Positions 1 through 9,271 are shown, numbered from the stretch's first letter. The stretch: DNA of 64,000 nucleotides from Methanoregula sp. (GCA_041645435.1 JBAZQB010000003.1:1-64000); one strand, 5' to 3'. Notes: generated from the letters alone by a model not told the origin. Program-made: numbers and translations.

Positions 1-321
1 TAGGGCCTGGATTCGTGTCTCAGAATCCATCTCCGGGCTCTTGCTCCCACAACCCGTACCGATTACAGGCTTGTTGGGCCGTTACCCCAACAACAACCTA
101 ATCGGCCGCAGACCCATCCTAAGGCGGCTGACCTTTCGACTACAAAGCATTCCAGCATTCATAGCCTATGGGGTATTATCCCCAGTTTCCCGGGGTTATC
201 CCCCACCTTAGGTTAGATTGTCCACGTGTTACTGAGCAGTATGCCGAGGTCTTACACCTCTCGACTCGCATGGCTTAATCGAACTCCGATAGCAGTGGCC
301 TCTGGCAGGATCAACCAGAAT
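1..321 (-). rRNA. rrs: 16S ribosomal RNA, 5' part (truncated by window start)
   Basis: Read on the minus strand, the segment begins with the archaeal 16S 5' signature TTCTGGTTGATCCTGCCAGA (reverse complement at 301-320) and continues with conserved small-subunit sequence to the window edge. Only about the first 320 nt are present; the rest of the rRNA operon lies to the left. The 5' end is placed at about 321 by comparison with known archaeal 16S starts and could be off by a few bases. Promoters lie at 525-832. Confidence 0.97.
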
Positions 322-524
322 TTTAATTGTACATTGTACGCACACGTATCTGAACTTGTTTTAAGGAATTAGCGGTTATTAAACAAATTTCCGCATTGCC
401 AGTACCAACGTCAGAACCAACTCTGGTCAAGCCAGGTATCGTTGGATCTCCATCAAAGAAAATTTATGGTGAATTTATTGTCGTGATTTTTCACGCATTC
501 ACGGGCTTACAATGTAGGCTTCAA

Positions 525-537
525 GGATATTTATACC
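525..537 (-). promoter_or_regulatory. TATA box of rRNA promoter P1 (nearest 16S)
   Basis: The minus strand reads GGTATAAATATCC, a good archaeal TATA box. A start about 25 nt downstream falls near 500-505 in the conserved GTAAGCCCGTG stretch, giving a leader of about 180 nt before mature 16S. Confidence 0.85.
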
Positions 538-672
538 TTGTTACCTGCATTGTTTTCCCATCAGAACCAAGGCCGGTTAAACCGGAGTGCTTGGTTCCTC
601 ATCGAACCTTTTTTGTTCAGTGAATATCGTCGTGTTTTTCACGCGTTCACGGGCTTACAATGTAGGCTTCAA

Positions 673-685
673 GGATATTTATACC
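673..685 (-). promoter_or_regulatory. TATA box of rRNA promoter P2
   Basis: The minus strand reads GGTATAAATATCC, identical to P1 and 148 bp upstream of it, with the same downstream start region. Confidence 0.85.
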
Positions 686-819
686 TTGTTACCTGCATTG
701 TTTTCCCATCAGAACCAGCGCCGGTGACCGGCGTGCCTGGTTCCTCATCAAACGGTATCTGAACAGTGGACATCGTCGTGTTTTTTCACGCGTCCACGGG
801 CTTACAACATAGGATTCAA

Positions 820-832
820 GGATATTTAAACC
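820..832 (-). promoter_or_regulatory. TATA box of rRNA promoter P3 (most distal)
   Basis: The minus strand reads GGTTTAAATATCC, 147 bp upstream of P2. It has one A-to-T change in the TATA box and several substitutions in flanking conserved blocks, so it may be the weakest of the three. Confidence 0.75.
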
Positions 833-870
833 TTGTTGCCTGCGTTGTTTTTCCCTCGGAACCGACACCC

Positions 871-1802
871 GTTCCCGAAGGGGGGTTTCGTCGGTTTGTC
901 ATCAGATTTTGTGGATCTACATATAACACAGCCAACCATTTAAACATTTTCCACCCCCCGTGCCCGGTTTCTTCCCCGTATTTTATTTTCAGAAAACTAT
1001 TTTTTTGGGACATAAAGACAAAACTGGTTGGAAACCTGATTTATGCCTCGTTTTCCGGATTTTTACCCCTTTTTTCCTGTACTGCGCGTACTGGCCGGAA
1101 CCCTTCCGGGCTCACTTTTTTTCTTAAGAAGAATTACGGAGCGCATTTTTGGATACGTGCGGTTTATCGTCGTGGATAGTGCAATTTGCAAAAAAATCGT
1201 CCAAACCCTTGCCGCAATCGCGCATTGGAAGAACACACCGGAAAGTGAACTTCCTGGCTGGTTTTGCACTACTATAGTACGTGCCATGTTCCGCGCAATC
1301 GCGCATTTTTTCCGGGCCGTAATGTGAAAAGCGGGGGGGCTGCGGCACTAGTAAAGGAAGTCATCCACAATTGAGGCAATGTCTGATGAGTTTTGCTGCA
1401 TTACAAACTTGCACCAACTAAGGCTCCCGACTTATATTGTATGTTACTTGGTTTTGTATGCCCAACCATATACAGTGGTCTTAGACTTATGATATCGCAG
1501 ATCTATTTTCCTCAAAGTTATCCCACGGCTGCTTCGTTAGGCAAAAATCCCTGAATTCACCTTTTCTTACGGTAAGTTTACTGACTCACCAAAAAAAATA
1601 GGATACGGTCACTTCCGATCCGGTCAACCCTCAAGACACTTAGTCCAACCACAAGATCTAACCGCCCCTGCTTTCGAAGGAGAAACCAATGGATCGTATC
1701 TGACCGCTTTGACCACAATCCGACCACCCATCCACCCCAATAAAAAGAAACCCTATGACATATGAACGATCGAAAAGCGAATCCTCAATGCACATAGAGA
1801 GT
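871..1802. other. Gene-poor stretch upstream of the rRNA operon
   Basis: No convincing gene is visible. Short open frames here lack ribosome-binding sites and recognisable proteins. A short repeat, CAATCGCGCATT, occurs at 1216-1227 and 1296-1307. The remainder is mixed AT- and GC-rich sequence with no tRNA or rRNA fold that I could see. Confidence 0.6.
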
Positions 1803-2327
1803 TCAAGTCAAAACAAAACTCGTGTGGGCTGATGCATTTGAGTATATTGCATTTACATTCACAATGTGTTTTTCTGCACGCCACTTTGATAACGATGTAT
1901 TCGCATTAATATGCCATCGGTTGACATTACCTGAAAGTCCTTTCTCAACTTTTATCGTCCTGGATATTCCACTGATTCTACTATCGTCATAAGCTAATGG
2001 ACCCCCTTTCACATATGACGCCAAATAAACTTCGATAAGTAACTCATCCCCTTCCGCTAAATTTGTCGATCCCGTTATATCGAATATTTCTCCGCGAGGG
2101 TGATCTCCAATTTTATCAATCATGATCCATTTTTCATCAGGATTGACTTGAGAGTTATGAACTGTCGAATTAAGTTCCAAAGATATACTCTGCTGCGAAT
2201 GAGCTACTTCAATATTTGGAGTAATCGTTGTTGTGATATCCGGGGAATATCGGGATGAATCAATACAGCCACATGTAAGGATACAAAAAATGCAGATTAT
2301 CGAAATCCACACAGGTTGAGTTTTCAT
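1803..2327 (-). CDS. Lipoprotein with S-layer-like domain
   Basis: This 174-residue protein has an N-terminal signal with a lipobox (ILTCGC, residues about 17-22), so it is probably anchored outside the membrane through Cys-21. Residues about 70-170 contain the pattern FDITGSTNLAEGDELLIEVY, followed by a TIKVEKG segment and a domain end like those in the repeated domains of Methanomicrobiales S-layer-type glycoproteins; here only one copy is present. The gene stands alone and is AT-richer than the window average. No partner is apparent. The surface location is well supported; the role is unknown. Confidence 0.8.
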   Translation of the reverse strand: MKTQPVWISIICIFCILTCGCIDSSRYSPDITTTITPNIEVAHSQQSISLELNSTVHNSQVNPDEKWIMIDKIGDHPRGEIFDITGSTNLAEGDELLIEVYLASYVKGGPLAYDDSRISGISRTIKVEKGLSGNVNRWHINANTSLSKWRAEKHIVNVNAIYSNASAHTSFVLT

Positions 2328-2570
2328 GGCGAATACCTTGTAAAAATATTAGAGACTAGAATTATATTAATTAAACAACCTCGATTTTTAGTTCCTCGCC
2401 CGAATTTTAGATATCCCCAAATCACCGCACTACACTTCCCGCTGATGTTCCCAAAAACCTAGCCCGGCCCCCCACTCAACCATTAGGCCAGCTGGATCAA
2501 CCTCACTCCGCAAATTTTTGTTGAATAATCCCCTAAATTTCCATGAAAAAAGCGGATTGGGACTGGGAGG

Positions 2571-3025
2571 TCATGAGGGTCGGACCACTTTTTTGAATCA
2601 GAGCAACCCCGATGACAACGTCAGCACAGTATCAAAATGACTAGGCCCACCCAAATTTTAACTATGCAAAATCAGAAAATGCCAGAACGGAACAAAAATC
2701 CCTGAACAGCGGGTCGTGGTTATCAAAGTACACTGCCCGACCCCCCTCATCCAAAAAGCTACCAGTATTAATGTTACAATGCAAATTTATCGTCATAAAA
2801 ACTTACCATTTATTATGCAAAAAGCGGATAAAATAGTAAGGGCCTTGAGGGGGTCGGACCACTTTTTTGAATCAGAGCAACCCCATGACAGTTGCAGTAC
2901 GGTATCAAAATAACCGGACATCCCCACATTTTAACGACAGCATATCCTGAAATATCAGACAGAATCAACAAGCACGGAACAGCAAGTTGCAGTTATCAAT
3001 GTACACCGCCAGACCCCCCCATTTC
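2571..3025. repeat. Two tandem units bounded by inverted repeats (period about 271 bp)
   Basis: Unit 1 (about 2571-2750) and unit 2 (about 2845-3022) share a near-identical core, GGTCGGACCACTTTTTTGAA followed by TCAGAGCAACCCC, and weaker similarity along their length. Each opens with ATGAGGG..TCGG and closes with its complement, CCGACCCCCCTCAT in unit 1 and a decayed version in unit 2. A fragment of the right end may also occur at about 2449-2478. No protein is encoded. This resembles a non-autonomous inverted-repeat element that has duplicated in tandem. Confidence 0.65.
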
Positions 3026-3184
3026 CCCGTTCAGCCGACCACCAAGGATTTATCGGTCTCTCTCATTCTCCTTGATCAGGATCATTCCTTCTCTCCAACC
3101 CTGTGTTCTGTTATTCGTATCACGGGAATTTAGGAGAGCAACAGCCGTAACTGATAGCGCGGCTGATACCAGACGAGGAAAATT

Positions 3185-3688
3185 ATGGCACATTTCAACC
3201 AGAGAGCCGGAACAAAGAGTGCAGTCCACCGTTTAAAAAACCCGTTTCCGGATATAATGGCGTTCAACGCTGTTGTCCAGTCATCCATCCTGAAAAATCC
3301 CCTTGGGTGCACATCGTACCATACGGTGAAAAAGCATTATCGACCGGTCCAGAAGGTTCGTGAGATGTACACCGCGAAATTCGTATATGAAGATGCGATG
3401 CAGAAACGGATCGGGGCCGGGCACGAAACGTACGACTCGGTCGAAGGATACCAGTTAGGTATCGCCGCGGTGATCTCCAATATGGCGAATATCGCTGCCC
3501 ATCGCGGAAAGGCCCGGCACCTTCCCGATGCCGACCACTTCTCCGTGATCCTGAAATGCCATGATCCGAACGGCGAGTTATACTTCCTGAGTATCGCCCG
3601 GGACCGGGTGACCGTGTCTTCCTATAGTGATGATGCGATCCGGAAGCGGGTTGAAGATTGGGCGGATAGCGTTCCGGCACTGGAATAA
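3185..3688 (+). CDS. Conserved-looking hypothetical protein, 167 aa
   Basis: I do not recognise this family. The start ATG at 3185 has GAGG 7 nt upstream, and coding base composition is normal for the genome, so I take the gene as real. The protein has no signal peptide or membrane segment. It is basic at the N-terminus and ends with an acidic helix (RKRVEDWADSVPALE). A middle segment (AAVISNMANIAAHRGKARH) looks helical and a later one (HFSVILKCHDPNGELYFLSI) looks like beta strands. It converges on the PEGA gene. Confidence 0.7.
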   Translation: MAHFNQRAGTKSAVHRLKNPFPDIMAFNAVVQSSILKNPLGCTSYHTVKKHYRPVQKVREMYTAKFVYEDAMQKRIGAGHETYDSVEGYQLGIAAVISNMANIAAHRGKARHLPDADHFSVILKCHDPNGELYFLSIARDRVTVSSYSDDAIRKRVEDWADSVPALE

Positions 3689-3746
3689 TTCCGGGAAGAA
3701 ATACCGTAACCGCAATAAGAATCCCGCATTACAAGGGGAAATCTCC

Positions 3747-3755
3747 AAAAAAAAA
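3747..3755 (-). terminator. Oligo-T terminator of the PEGA gene
   Basis: Nine consecutive A residues on the plus strand give T9 on the minus strand just past the stop codon at 3763-3765, the usual archaeal terminator type. Confidence 0.6.
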
Positions 3756-3762
3756 GATCCCG

Positions 3763-4866
3763 TTACTCCTTCTTACCCAGGAGAACGAGGAAACCGCAAA
3801 TTCCAAGACCGGCAAGGGGAATGACTGCCGGAAGCCCGGACTTTGTCGGCTGGGGCACCGGATTCACGGAGGCTGGTTTGGCCGGCGTAGAACCTGGAAC
3901 GAGCGTCCCGGATATCTCCGTATAGCTTCCCCCGTTAACAGTTACTGCCGAGGTCCATTCCGCAAACCCACCCTGGCGGAGCACGAGCGTGTGGCTTCCC
4001 GCAGGAATGTTCGCCAGCACCATGGGGGTAACACCGCTGTACTTGTTGTCAAGGTAGATGCCGGCTCCGGAGGGGACAGAACCAACGATGAGCTGACCCG
4101 TGGTATCGGGAGCCGCACCGGGGGTTACCGGTACCATAGACGCGGTAATCTGCTTTGTTTTCCCTGCCTGGACAACGGCAGTCTGGGTGAATGTCTGGTA
4201 ATCCTGCATAGAAAGACTGACCGTGTAGGTGCCCGGTGCAAGCTGGGTGACATAGACAGGATCGCCCGGATAGGTTATACCCTGGTAATTATTGTTCACA
4301 TACACCGCGGCTCCCGGGGGGACGGACTGGATCTGGAGATCCCCGTAGATGGGCGACTGCGTATACGGCTCCATCCCGATCGCGGTGGGGAAGGTCTCGC
4401 CGGCAGTGATGGAGAACCGGGTCGTGGAATCATAATAGCCGGGCTTCTTGAGAAGAAGCGTGTGGCTTCCCGGGGCAAGAGGAATGGTCTGCTCACCGTT
4501 TCCATAGTAGACGCCATCGATGTAAATGTCCGCCTCGAAGGGATTGAGGTCAAGCCACCCGTACGAGACCGGGTTTGGTACCAGGATTGCATTGATTACT
4601 TCCGTTCCTATATCCCCGACACCCTCGTACGTGCTCCAGGTCTGGTACCCGGGCATGGATACGGTAATGGTGTGCCAGGTATTGGGCGATACCCCAAAAT
4701 CATCGGGGGTAGAGTAGCCGCAATGGTAATCGACACAGAAGGAGGCACCTGACGGTTCAGAGTAGACACGGTACTGCGTAGTGTCCGCCGCAGCCGGGGC
4801 AATGCCCAAAACAAGACAGGCAAGTATCACACAGGCGACTACGAGGGTTCGGTAATGAATGGACAT
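3763..4866 (-). CDS. PEGA-domain surface protein
   Basis: This 367-residue secreted protein has a signal peptide (residues about 1-26, ending APAAADT), several PEGA-type beta domains and a C-terminal membrane anchor (GLPAVIPLAGLGICGFLVLL) followed by a basic GKKE tail. The PEGA repeats are visible as G.L.I.S.P.GA.VY.....G.TP patterns at about residues 118, 190 and 275. PEGA proteins are extracellular, often part of the archaeal envelope. A Pro/Thr linker separates the last domain from the anchor, as in cell-wall-spanning proteins. The start at 4866 was chosen because it begins the signal peptide and sits about 27 nt from a TATA box. Confidence 0.9.
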   Translation of the reverse strand: MSIHYRTLVVACVILACLVLGIAPAAADTTQYRVYSEPSGASFCVDYHCGYSTPDDFGVSPNTWHTITVSMPGYQTWSTYEGVGDIGTEVINAILVPNPVSYGWLDLNPFEADIYIDGVYYGNGEQTIPLAPGSHTLLLKKPGYYDSTTRFSITAGETFPTAIGMEPYTQSPIYGDLQIQSVPPGAAVYVNNNYQGITYPGDPVYVTQLAPGTYTVSLSMQDYQTFTQTAVVQAGKTKQITASMVPVTPGAAPDTTGQLIVGSVPSGAGIYLDNKYSGVTPMVLANIPAGSHTLVLRQGGFAEWTSAVTVNGGSYTEISGTLVPGSTPAKPASVNPVPQPTKSGLPAVIPLAGLGICGFLVLLGKKE

Positions 4867-4889
4867 GATAAAGAAGAGTCTCGCCGCGG

Positions 4890-4902
4890 CTAATATAAAA
4901 AC
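4890..4902 (-). promoter_or_regulatory. TATA box, near-leaderless promoter of the PEGA gene
   Basis: The minus strand reads TTTTTATATTA, with its centre about 28 nt from the ATG at 4866. Transcription would therefore start within a few bases of the start codon. No ribosome-binding site is seen there, which fits a leaderless mRNA. Confidence 0.6.
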
Positions 4903-5095
4903 GGGTCGGGTTCGATGCACAGCACCCGATTGTTTTTCGTTCCGGGGCCGGTACCCGAAATTCAGGGGGTCGGGGATCCCCCGGTCATTTCGACAAGCGC
5001 GGGGATAATGACATGCGGTCCGGTGATGGCCCGCTAACGGTCCTGGTCCCGGAGTATGCACGATTACCTGGCCAGGTAACAGGGAGTGTCGCCTG

Positions 5096-5214
5096 ATATA
5101 ACTTCATAACACCCTTTTATAAAAAAAAGATAAATTTTGTTGAGCAATTGCCCCCATTGCAAAAAAGGCCCCTTATGGGAAGTATTTCCATTACCGGTTG
5201 TTTCCGGGGTCACA
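5096..5214. repeat. Intergenic repeat, copy A (partner at 9272-9376)
   Basis: About 119 bp shared with 9272-9376, including CTTCATAACACC, a poly-A tract, TTTTGTTGAGCAATTGCCC and TTACCGGTTGT blocks. Copy A has about 18 bp extra (CAAAAAAGGCCCCTTATG region). It lies just past the stop of the sensor kinase gene and upstream of the PEGA gene. Confidence 0.75.
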
Positions 5215-5227
5215 CCCTTATTTCGTG

Positions 5228-7870
5228 CTACCCGCAAAACCGGTACGCCCCTTCCGGCACGGTTATCTCGAACCGCACACCCTGACCGGGTTCTCCGGTC
5301 TCCCGGATCGTAATGCCAGTGATTGCAAGGATCTCATGGGAGAGGAAGAGTCCAAAGCCGGTATGCTTTCCGAACCCTCGTTCAAACAGATGTTCTTTGT
5401 CCTCATTACGTATCCCGATACCATTGTCCTCATAGAATATTACCAGTCTGCTGTCGGTATTCTTACAAGAGAAGCGGACTTCTGTTGCATGCATCCCGTG
5501 TCTCTGGGTGTTCTCAATAAGCGTATAGACAACCCGCTCGAAGAGCGGATCGACAAAGACTTCGAGTTTGTCGATCAACGGGTCTTTGACTATACGGGCA
5601 AACGCGAGGGATTGGGATGTATGGGTGATGAGATCACCCACATTCTGCCACTTCGGGCTTTTGATACCGATCTCCTGGTATTCTTTCGTTAAGGAGATCT
5701 GGTTGAAGATCGTAGTGCTTGCCCGTTCGGCAAGTTCGATCAACTTCTTATATTTCTGATCGGTCAATGCCTCAGACATTATCTGGACACACCCCTGGAG
5801 CGCGGTGAGCTGGTTGAGAATGTCGTGCCTCGTTATCGAACTCATCAGGTTGAGCTTTTTATTTGCCTGGTAATACGCCTCCTGCACCTGCCGGAGTTCA
5901 GCCGTGCGTTCTTCGACACGGATCTCCAGTTCATTGTAGAGTTTATGGAGTTCCTTTTCAGATTTTTTGCGCTCGGTGATATCGATAAAGGCAATAAGGC
6001 TCTGTCGCGTCCCGGGGATCACGGACGTCATGACAATGATATCTTTTACTTCGCCAGTCTTATTCACAACATGGGATTCATAGGAAGCAGGTGCAAGGTC
6101 CGTATTGATCCTCCGCAACCGGTGATATTCTATCATCTTCGCAAGATCATCCGGATTTGCGATAAAATCTACCCAGCGTTTTTTTCCTTCGATCTTATCC
6201 TTACGACCCCCTGAAAATTTTTCAAACTCCCGGTTGATCATGGTGATGATGGTATCCTCTTCGCTGATGAGTAACGGGTTTCCGCTGTTCTCAAAGATCG
6301 CCCTGTATTTTATTTCTGACTGTTTCAGGGCTTCCTCCGCCTGCATATGTTCGGTGATATCCCAGAATATGCCGAAAATACCTACGACATTCGCCTCTGA
6401 ATCCTTTACCGGCGTTTTGATAGTATTGACCCAACGTACAACCCCGTCCTGCAGGTATTGCTCGACGATCTCCTCGGTCTGACCGGTTGACATCAGCCGC
6501 TTATCATCAGCACGATATTTTTCTGCAAGTTCTTTGGGAAAGAAATCATAATCGGTCTTCCCTGCAATCATTTCCTGATCTATCTTTAAGTCTGCTGCAA
6601 AATTCTTGTTGCAGGAAATAAAAGTGGAATTCCGGTCTTTGAGGAATATCTTCTGCGGGATGTTCTCAACAAGCGTCCGGTACTTGTGTTCGCTCTCCCG
6701 CAGAGCAGTCTCTGTCCGTTTGAGTTCGGCCACGTTCTGTTCCAGGCCTTCCAGCGTCTGCCGCAACTTCGTGGTCATCTCGTTAAAGGCGCGAGCCAGC
6801 ACACCGACCTCATCTTCGGTCAGGACCGGTGCGCTCAGGCTCAGGTCACCATTGGTCACTTTACAGGCAGTGTCAGTGATCGCAAGAATCGGCCGGGTAA
6901 TCTGGCGTGCCAGCAGGTACATCCCGACAGCCAGCAGTACTGACAGGATCATTCCCAGTGCAAAGATTGTCCAGGCCAGCTGACGGGCCGGTGCAAACGC
7001 CTCTTCCTGGCTCATCTCGGCGATCAGGGCCACTTCCTGTTCATTATTCCAGCGGTAAACCCCGATTACCGGAATTCCCGCATAATTCCGGTAAAGCCCG
7101 GTCCCCTGCCCACCCAGTAATGCAGTGTCAATACCTTCAGAATAAACCTTACCCGCAGAGAGCCCCTGTTTCGGGAGAGAGGTTTCTGAGATAATCGTAT
7201 GGGATCGGTCTACCAGGTATGTTTCACCGCTCGTACCAAGGCCGGTGCGTTCCAGGATGATTCGGTCAATCCTTGCCAACGAAAGATGGGATGCGAGCAC
7301 CCCGATACGCCGCCCCTGGGGATCAAATATCGGTGTAACGATAGTGATGATCGGCCTGCCGGTAAGGGATGAGACATATACATTCTGCACAAATGTCTTT
7401 GACTGACCTTCGGAAAAGAACGGGGCACTGGCAAGCGACTGCCCTTCAATGGTTTTGTCAGTCGACACGACTACGGTACCATTCATGTCGAGTATTAACA
7501 ACTCTTCTGAGTACGAGTTCCGGGTCACCACAAGATTCAGGTATTCCGAAAGGCTCGTATAGGCTATTTTATGCTTCGGATCTGACCCTGAGGTAGAGAG
7601 CAGCGTTCCGGTCTGCTCCCGCACTGCCGGCATCCATGCGATCATGACCGCATTCTGGAGCTGGTCGTCCACCCAGTGGTCAAACCCGTCTTCCTTCAAC
7701 GTGGAGACTGCCTCAAGCCGGTCGAAAACAGACTGTTTCAGGGCTCCCGTGGCCTGAACGTAAGCAAAAAAACCCACCAGGCTGACGATGACCAGGGACA
7801 ACAAAAGGAACGAGCAGACAAGTCGTGTTGTCAGGCTCTTTTTCAGGAATGTGAGTGGCATCTTCCACAC
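5228..7870 (-). CDS. Membrane sensor histidine kinase with Cache, HAMP and two PAS domains
   Basis: In this 880-residue protein, transmembrane segments at about 18-38 and 299-321 enclose an extracellular Cache-type sensor region. HAMP (about 321-373), a coiled coil, PAS1 (about 393-512) and PAS2 (about 517-638) follow, then a helical segment with TRHDILNQL (about 680-688; His-682 is the likely phosphorylation site). The C-terminal ATPase has an N-box (ENTQRHG, about 786), DNGIGI (about 815) and GFGLFLS (about 838). The gene starts 3 bp after the binding-protein gene, so the two are probably translated together. No response regulator is next to it. An alternative start lies 3 codons downstream. 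Confidence 0.93.
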   Translation of the reverse strand: MWKMPLTFLKKSLTTRLVCSFLLLSLVIVSLVGFFAYVQATGALKQSVFDRLEAVSTLKEDGFDHWVDDQLQNAVMIAWMPAVREQTGTLLSTSGSDPKHKIAYTSLSEYLNLVVTRNSYSEELLILDMNGTVVVSTDKTIEGQSLASAPFFSEGQSKTFVQNVYVSSLTGRPIITIVTPIFDPQGRRIGVLASHLSLARIDRIILERTGLGTSGETYLVDRSHTIISETSLPKQGLSAGKVYSEGIDTALLGGQGTGLYRNYAGIPVIGVYRWNNEQEVALIAEMSQEEAFAPARQLAWTIFALGMILSVLLAVGMYLLARQITRPILAITDTACKVTNGDLSLSAPVLTEDEVGVLARAFNEMTTKLRQTLEGLEQNVAELKRTETALRESEHKYRTLVENIPQKIFLKDRNSTFISCNKNFAADLKIDQEMIAGKTDYDFFPKELAEKYRADDKRLMSTGQTEEIVEQYLQDGVVRWVNTIKTPVKDSEANVVGIFGIFWDITEHMQAEEALKQSEIKYRAIFENSGNPLLISEEDTIITMINREFEKFSGGRKDKIEGKKRWVDFIANPDDLAKMIEYHRLRRINTDLAPASYESHVVNKTGEVKDIIVMTSVIPGTRQSLIAFIDITERKKSEKELHKLYNELEIRVEERTAELRQVQEAYYQANKKLNLMSSITRHDILNQLTALQGCVQIMSEALTDQKYKKLIELAERASTTIFNQISLTKEYQEIGIKSPKWQNVGDLITHTSQSLAFARIVKDPLIDKLEVFVDPLFERVVYTLIENTQRHGMHATEVRFSCKNTDSRLVIFYEDNGIGIRNEDKEHLFERGFGKHTGFGLFLSHEILAITGITIRETGEPGQGVRFEITVPEGAYRFCG

Positions 7871-7873
7871 TCG

Positions 7874-8839
7874 CTATGGGGGAAACTGTCCCAGAGCGCT
7901 GATATTGAATTTGCCCGCCTCTGTTGAGCGATCCTGTCCATAGTACTGCTGCGAGAGTTTTTGCAGGGTGCCGTCGCTATGCTGCTGCCGTATGATCCCG
8001 GTCACGGTATTAACAAAAGATGCCGGGTCCCTGCTGCTCTTTTTGTCTACCGCTGCGGCCACATACCCATAAAAGGCTGGCTTATTGAGCGGTCTGATGG
8101 GGATGCCATTTTTAATCGCGTCCTGACCCATGGGCAGGTTTGTCAGTACCGCATCCAGTTTGACGCCATCTCCTGCGGCTAGATCTGATAGGGCATTAGC
8201 CTCATTATCATATGCCACAATACTAGCATTTTTGACCGCAAAGTCAATCGTCTGTCCGGGCAGTTCAAGCGTGCCCTGCAGGTACCGTTCGAGAATGCAG
8301 CCTGCGCATACACCCACCCGTTTTCCCGAAAGATCGCTGATCTCTGAAAAGGCAGAATTGTTCTTGTGCACAAACATGACCACCGGGCCGGCATAGTACG
8401 GCTGGGTAAAGTACAGCGCCTTCATACGGTCAGATGTGATAGTCAGAGATCCGACATGTATGTCCCAACCCTCGGCCCAGCTACCGCTTATGATCTGTGT
8501 CCTCGTAGGCATGACAAAGCAGGGCTCGACACCAAGCTGCCGGGCAATCTCTTCTGCCACCGCCACATTATAGCCGGTCACCTGGTTGGCAGTGTACTCG
8601 GTTGGAGCGCATTTGGTACCCGCAGTGCGGCTGGCACCGGGGACAAGGTCTGAATTAGGGGGATATGCCGAATCGGTAGCGATAACAATCCTGCCCCGTG
8701 CCAGGATCTCGGCGAGCTTATCAGTCTGCGAAGCAGGAGAAGGATCCGGTTGCGGGGGGATGATCAACGTCATCAGTACAATGCTGCCTATACCCAGAAG
8801 CAGGATGATTCCGGCGATGTAATACCACCGGTTAGACAT
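7874..8839 (-). CDS. Membrane-anchored solute-binding protein, family 3
   Basis: This 321-residue protein has an N-terminal membrane anchor (residues about 7-27) and a family-3 periplasmic-binding fold. Typical features are ILARGRIVIATDSAYPP (about 45), TGYNVAVAEEIARQLG (about 88), GSLTITSDRMKALYFTQPYY (about 128) and DLSGKRVGVCAGC (about 165). Such proteins bind amino acids or similar small polar solutes. No transport permease or ATPase adjoins it; the next gene is the sensor kinase, so I infer that it presents a ligand to that kinase. Start 8839 has GAGGTG 5 nt upstream; a start at 8851 in the same frame is less likely. Confidence 0.88.
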   Translation of the reverse strand: MSNRWYYIAGIILLLGIGSIVLMTLIIPPQPDPSPASQTDKLAEILARGRIVIATDSAYPPNSDLVPGASRTAGTKCAPTEYTANQVTGYNVAVAEEIARQLGVEPCFVMPTRTQIISGSWAEGWDIHVGSLTITSDRMKALYFTQPYYAGPVVMFVHKNNSAFSEISDLSGKRVGVCAGCILERYLQGTLELPGQTIDFAVKNASIVAYDNEANALSDLAAGDGVKLDAVLTNLPMGQDAIKNGIPIRPLNKPAFYGYVAAAVDKKSSRDPASFVNTVTGIIRQQHSDGTLQKLSQQYYGQDRSTEAGKFNISALGQFPP

Positions 8840-9071
8840 GGTACACCTCATAAGTCACTGGTAGACAGATAATCCTGTTCCCGCGGAAAATAATGCGGCC
8901 CGATGCATCGTTTTGGTCAAAGTTACGAGATACATATATTCCGTCATCTCTAAACATCGCCGGATTCAGTTGTCTATTGAGACGTTTCACTCTGAGCAAC
9001 CCGCAAAAGCTGTTGATAAACTTGTCAAAAAAATCATCTATTGCCAGGTCTGATGCAAAAGGCAGTTTCAT
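8832..9071 (-). CDS. Possible small protein upstream of the binding-protein gene
   Basis: An open frame of 79 codons ends in a stop that overlaps the start of the solute-binding gene by 8 bp, as is common for co-translated genes. Its composition looks protein-like (acidic/hydrophobic N-terminus, basic middle) but I recognise no family. No signal peptide is visible. The start codon has only a weak purine-rich site (GAGATGATG). It may instead be untranslated leader of the operon. Confidence 0.4.
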   Translation of the reverse strand: MKLPFASDLAIDDFFDKFINSFCGLLRVKRLNRQLNPAMFRDDGIYVSRNFDQNDASGRIIFRGNRIICLPVTYEVYHV

Positions 9072-9165
9072 ATCATCATCTCGTTTGTCTCAGGTTTTTC
9101 ATCTGGTGTTATGAGTTCGGGCCGGAGCTCATCAGACGACATTATTATCATATCTTCCCCATGTC

Positions 9166-9180
9166 TTTATATTATTTTAT
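9166..9180 (-). promoter_or_regulatory. Probable TATA box of the binding-protein/kinase operon
   Basis: The stretch TTTATATTATTTTAT is the most TATA-like sequence between scpA and the operon. On the minus strand a start would fall near 9145, about 75 nt before the small open frame at 9071. Confidence 0.4.
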
Positions 9181-9271
9181 ACTGAATCTTTTATTTTAGC
9201 CTTAAGTGCCAGAAGATTTTTTGTTTCTTCAACTGATCCCGGTCATGCGGCAGAATCCTGGATGTTGTCCC

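Larger units (their letters stand above)
474..870 (-). repeat. Three tandem copies of the rRNA promoter region
   Basis: Three near-identical segments of about 90 bp (roughly 478-567, 627-716, 775-862) repeat with a period of about 148 bp. Each has, in minus-strand order, a GGTTCTGA-like block, an AACAAGG block, a TATA box and a conserved start region reading GTAAGCCCGTG. Between copies are inverted repeats of different sequence but similar shape: GAACCAAG/CTTGGTTC at 565-597, GAACCAG/CTGGTTC at 712-742, and GAACCGAC/GTCGGTT at 859-898. The copy farthest from 16S has diverged most. Confidence 0.9.

Noticed and set aside
396..1179. Plus-strand frames in the rRNA promoter region
   Set aside because: Their repeated peptide (HAFTGLQCRLQGY) is just the promoter repeat read on the wrong strand.
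3991..4752. 253-codon plus-strand frame within the PEGA gene
   Set aside because: Opposite-strand shadow with an Arg/Gly-rich composition; the minus strand encodes a signal peptide, PEGA domains and an anchor.
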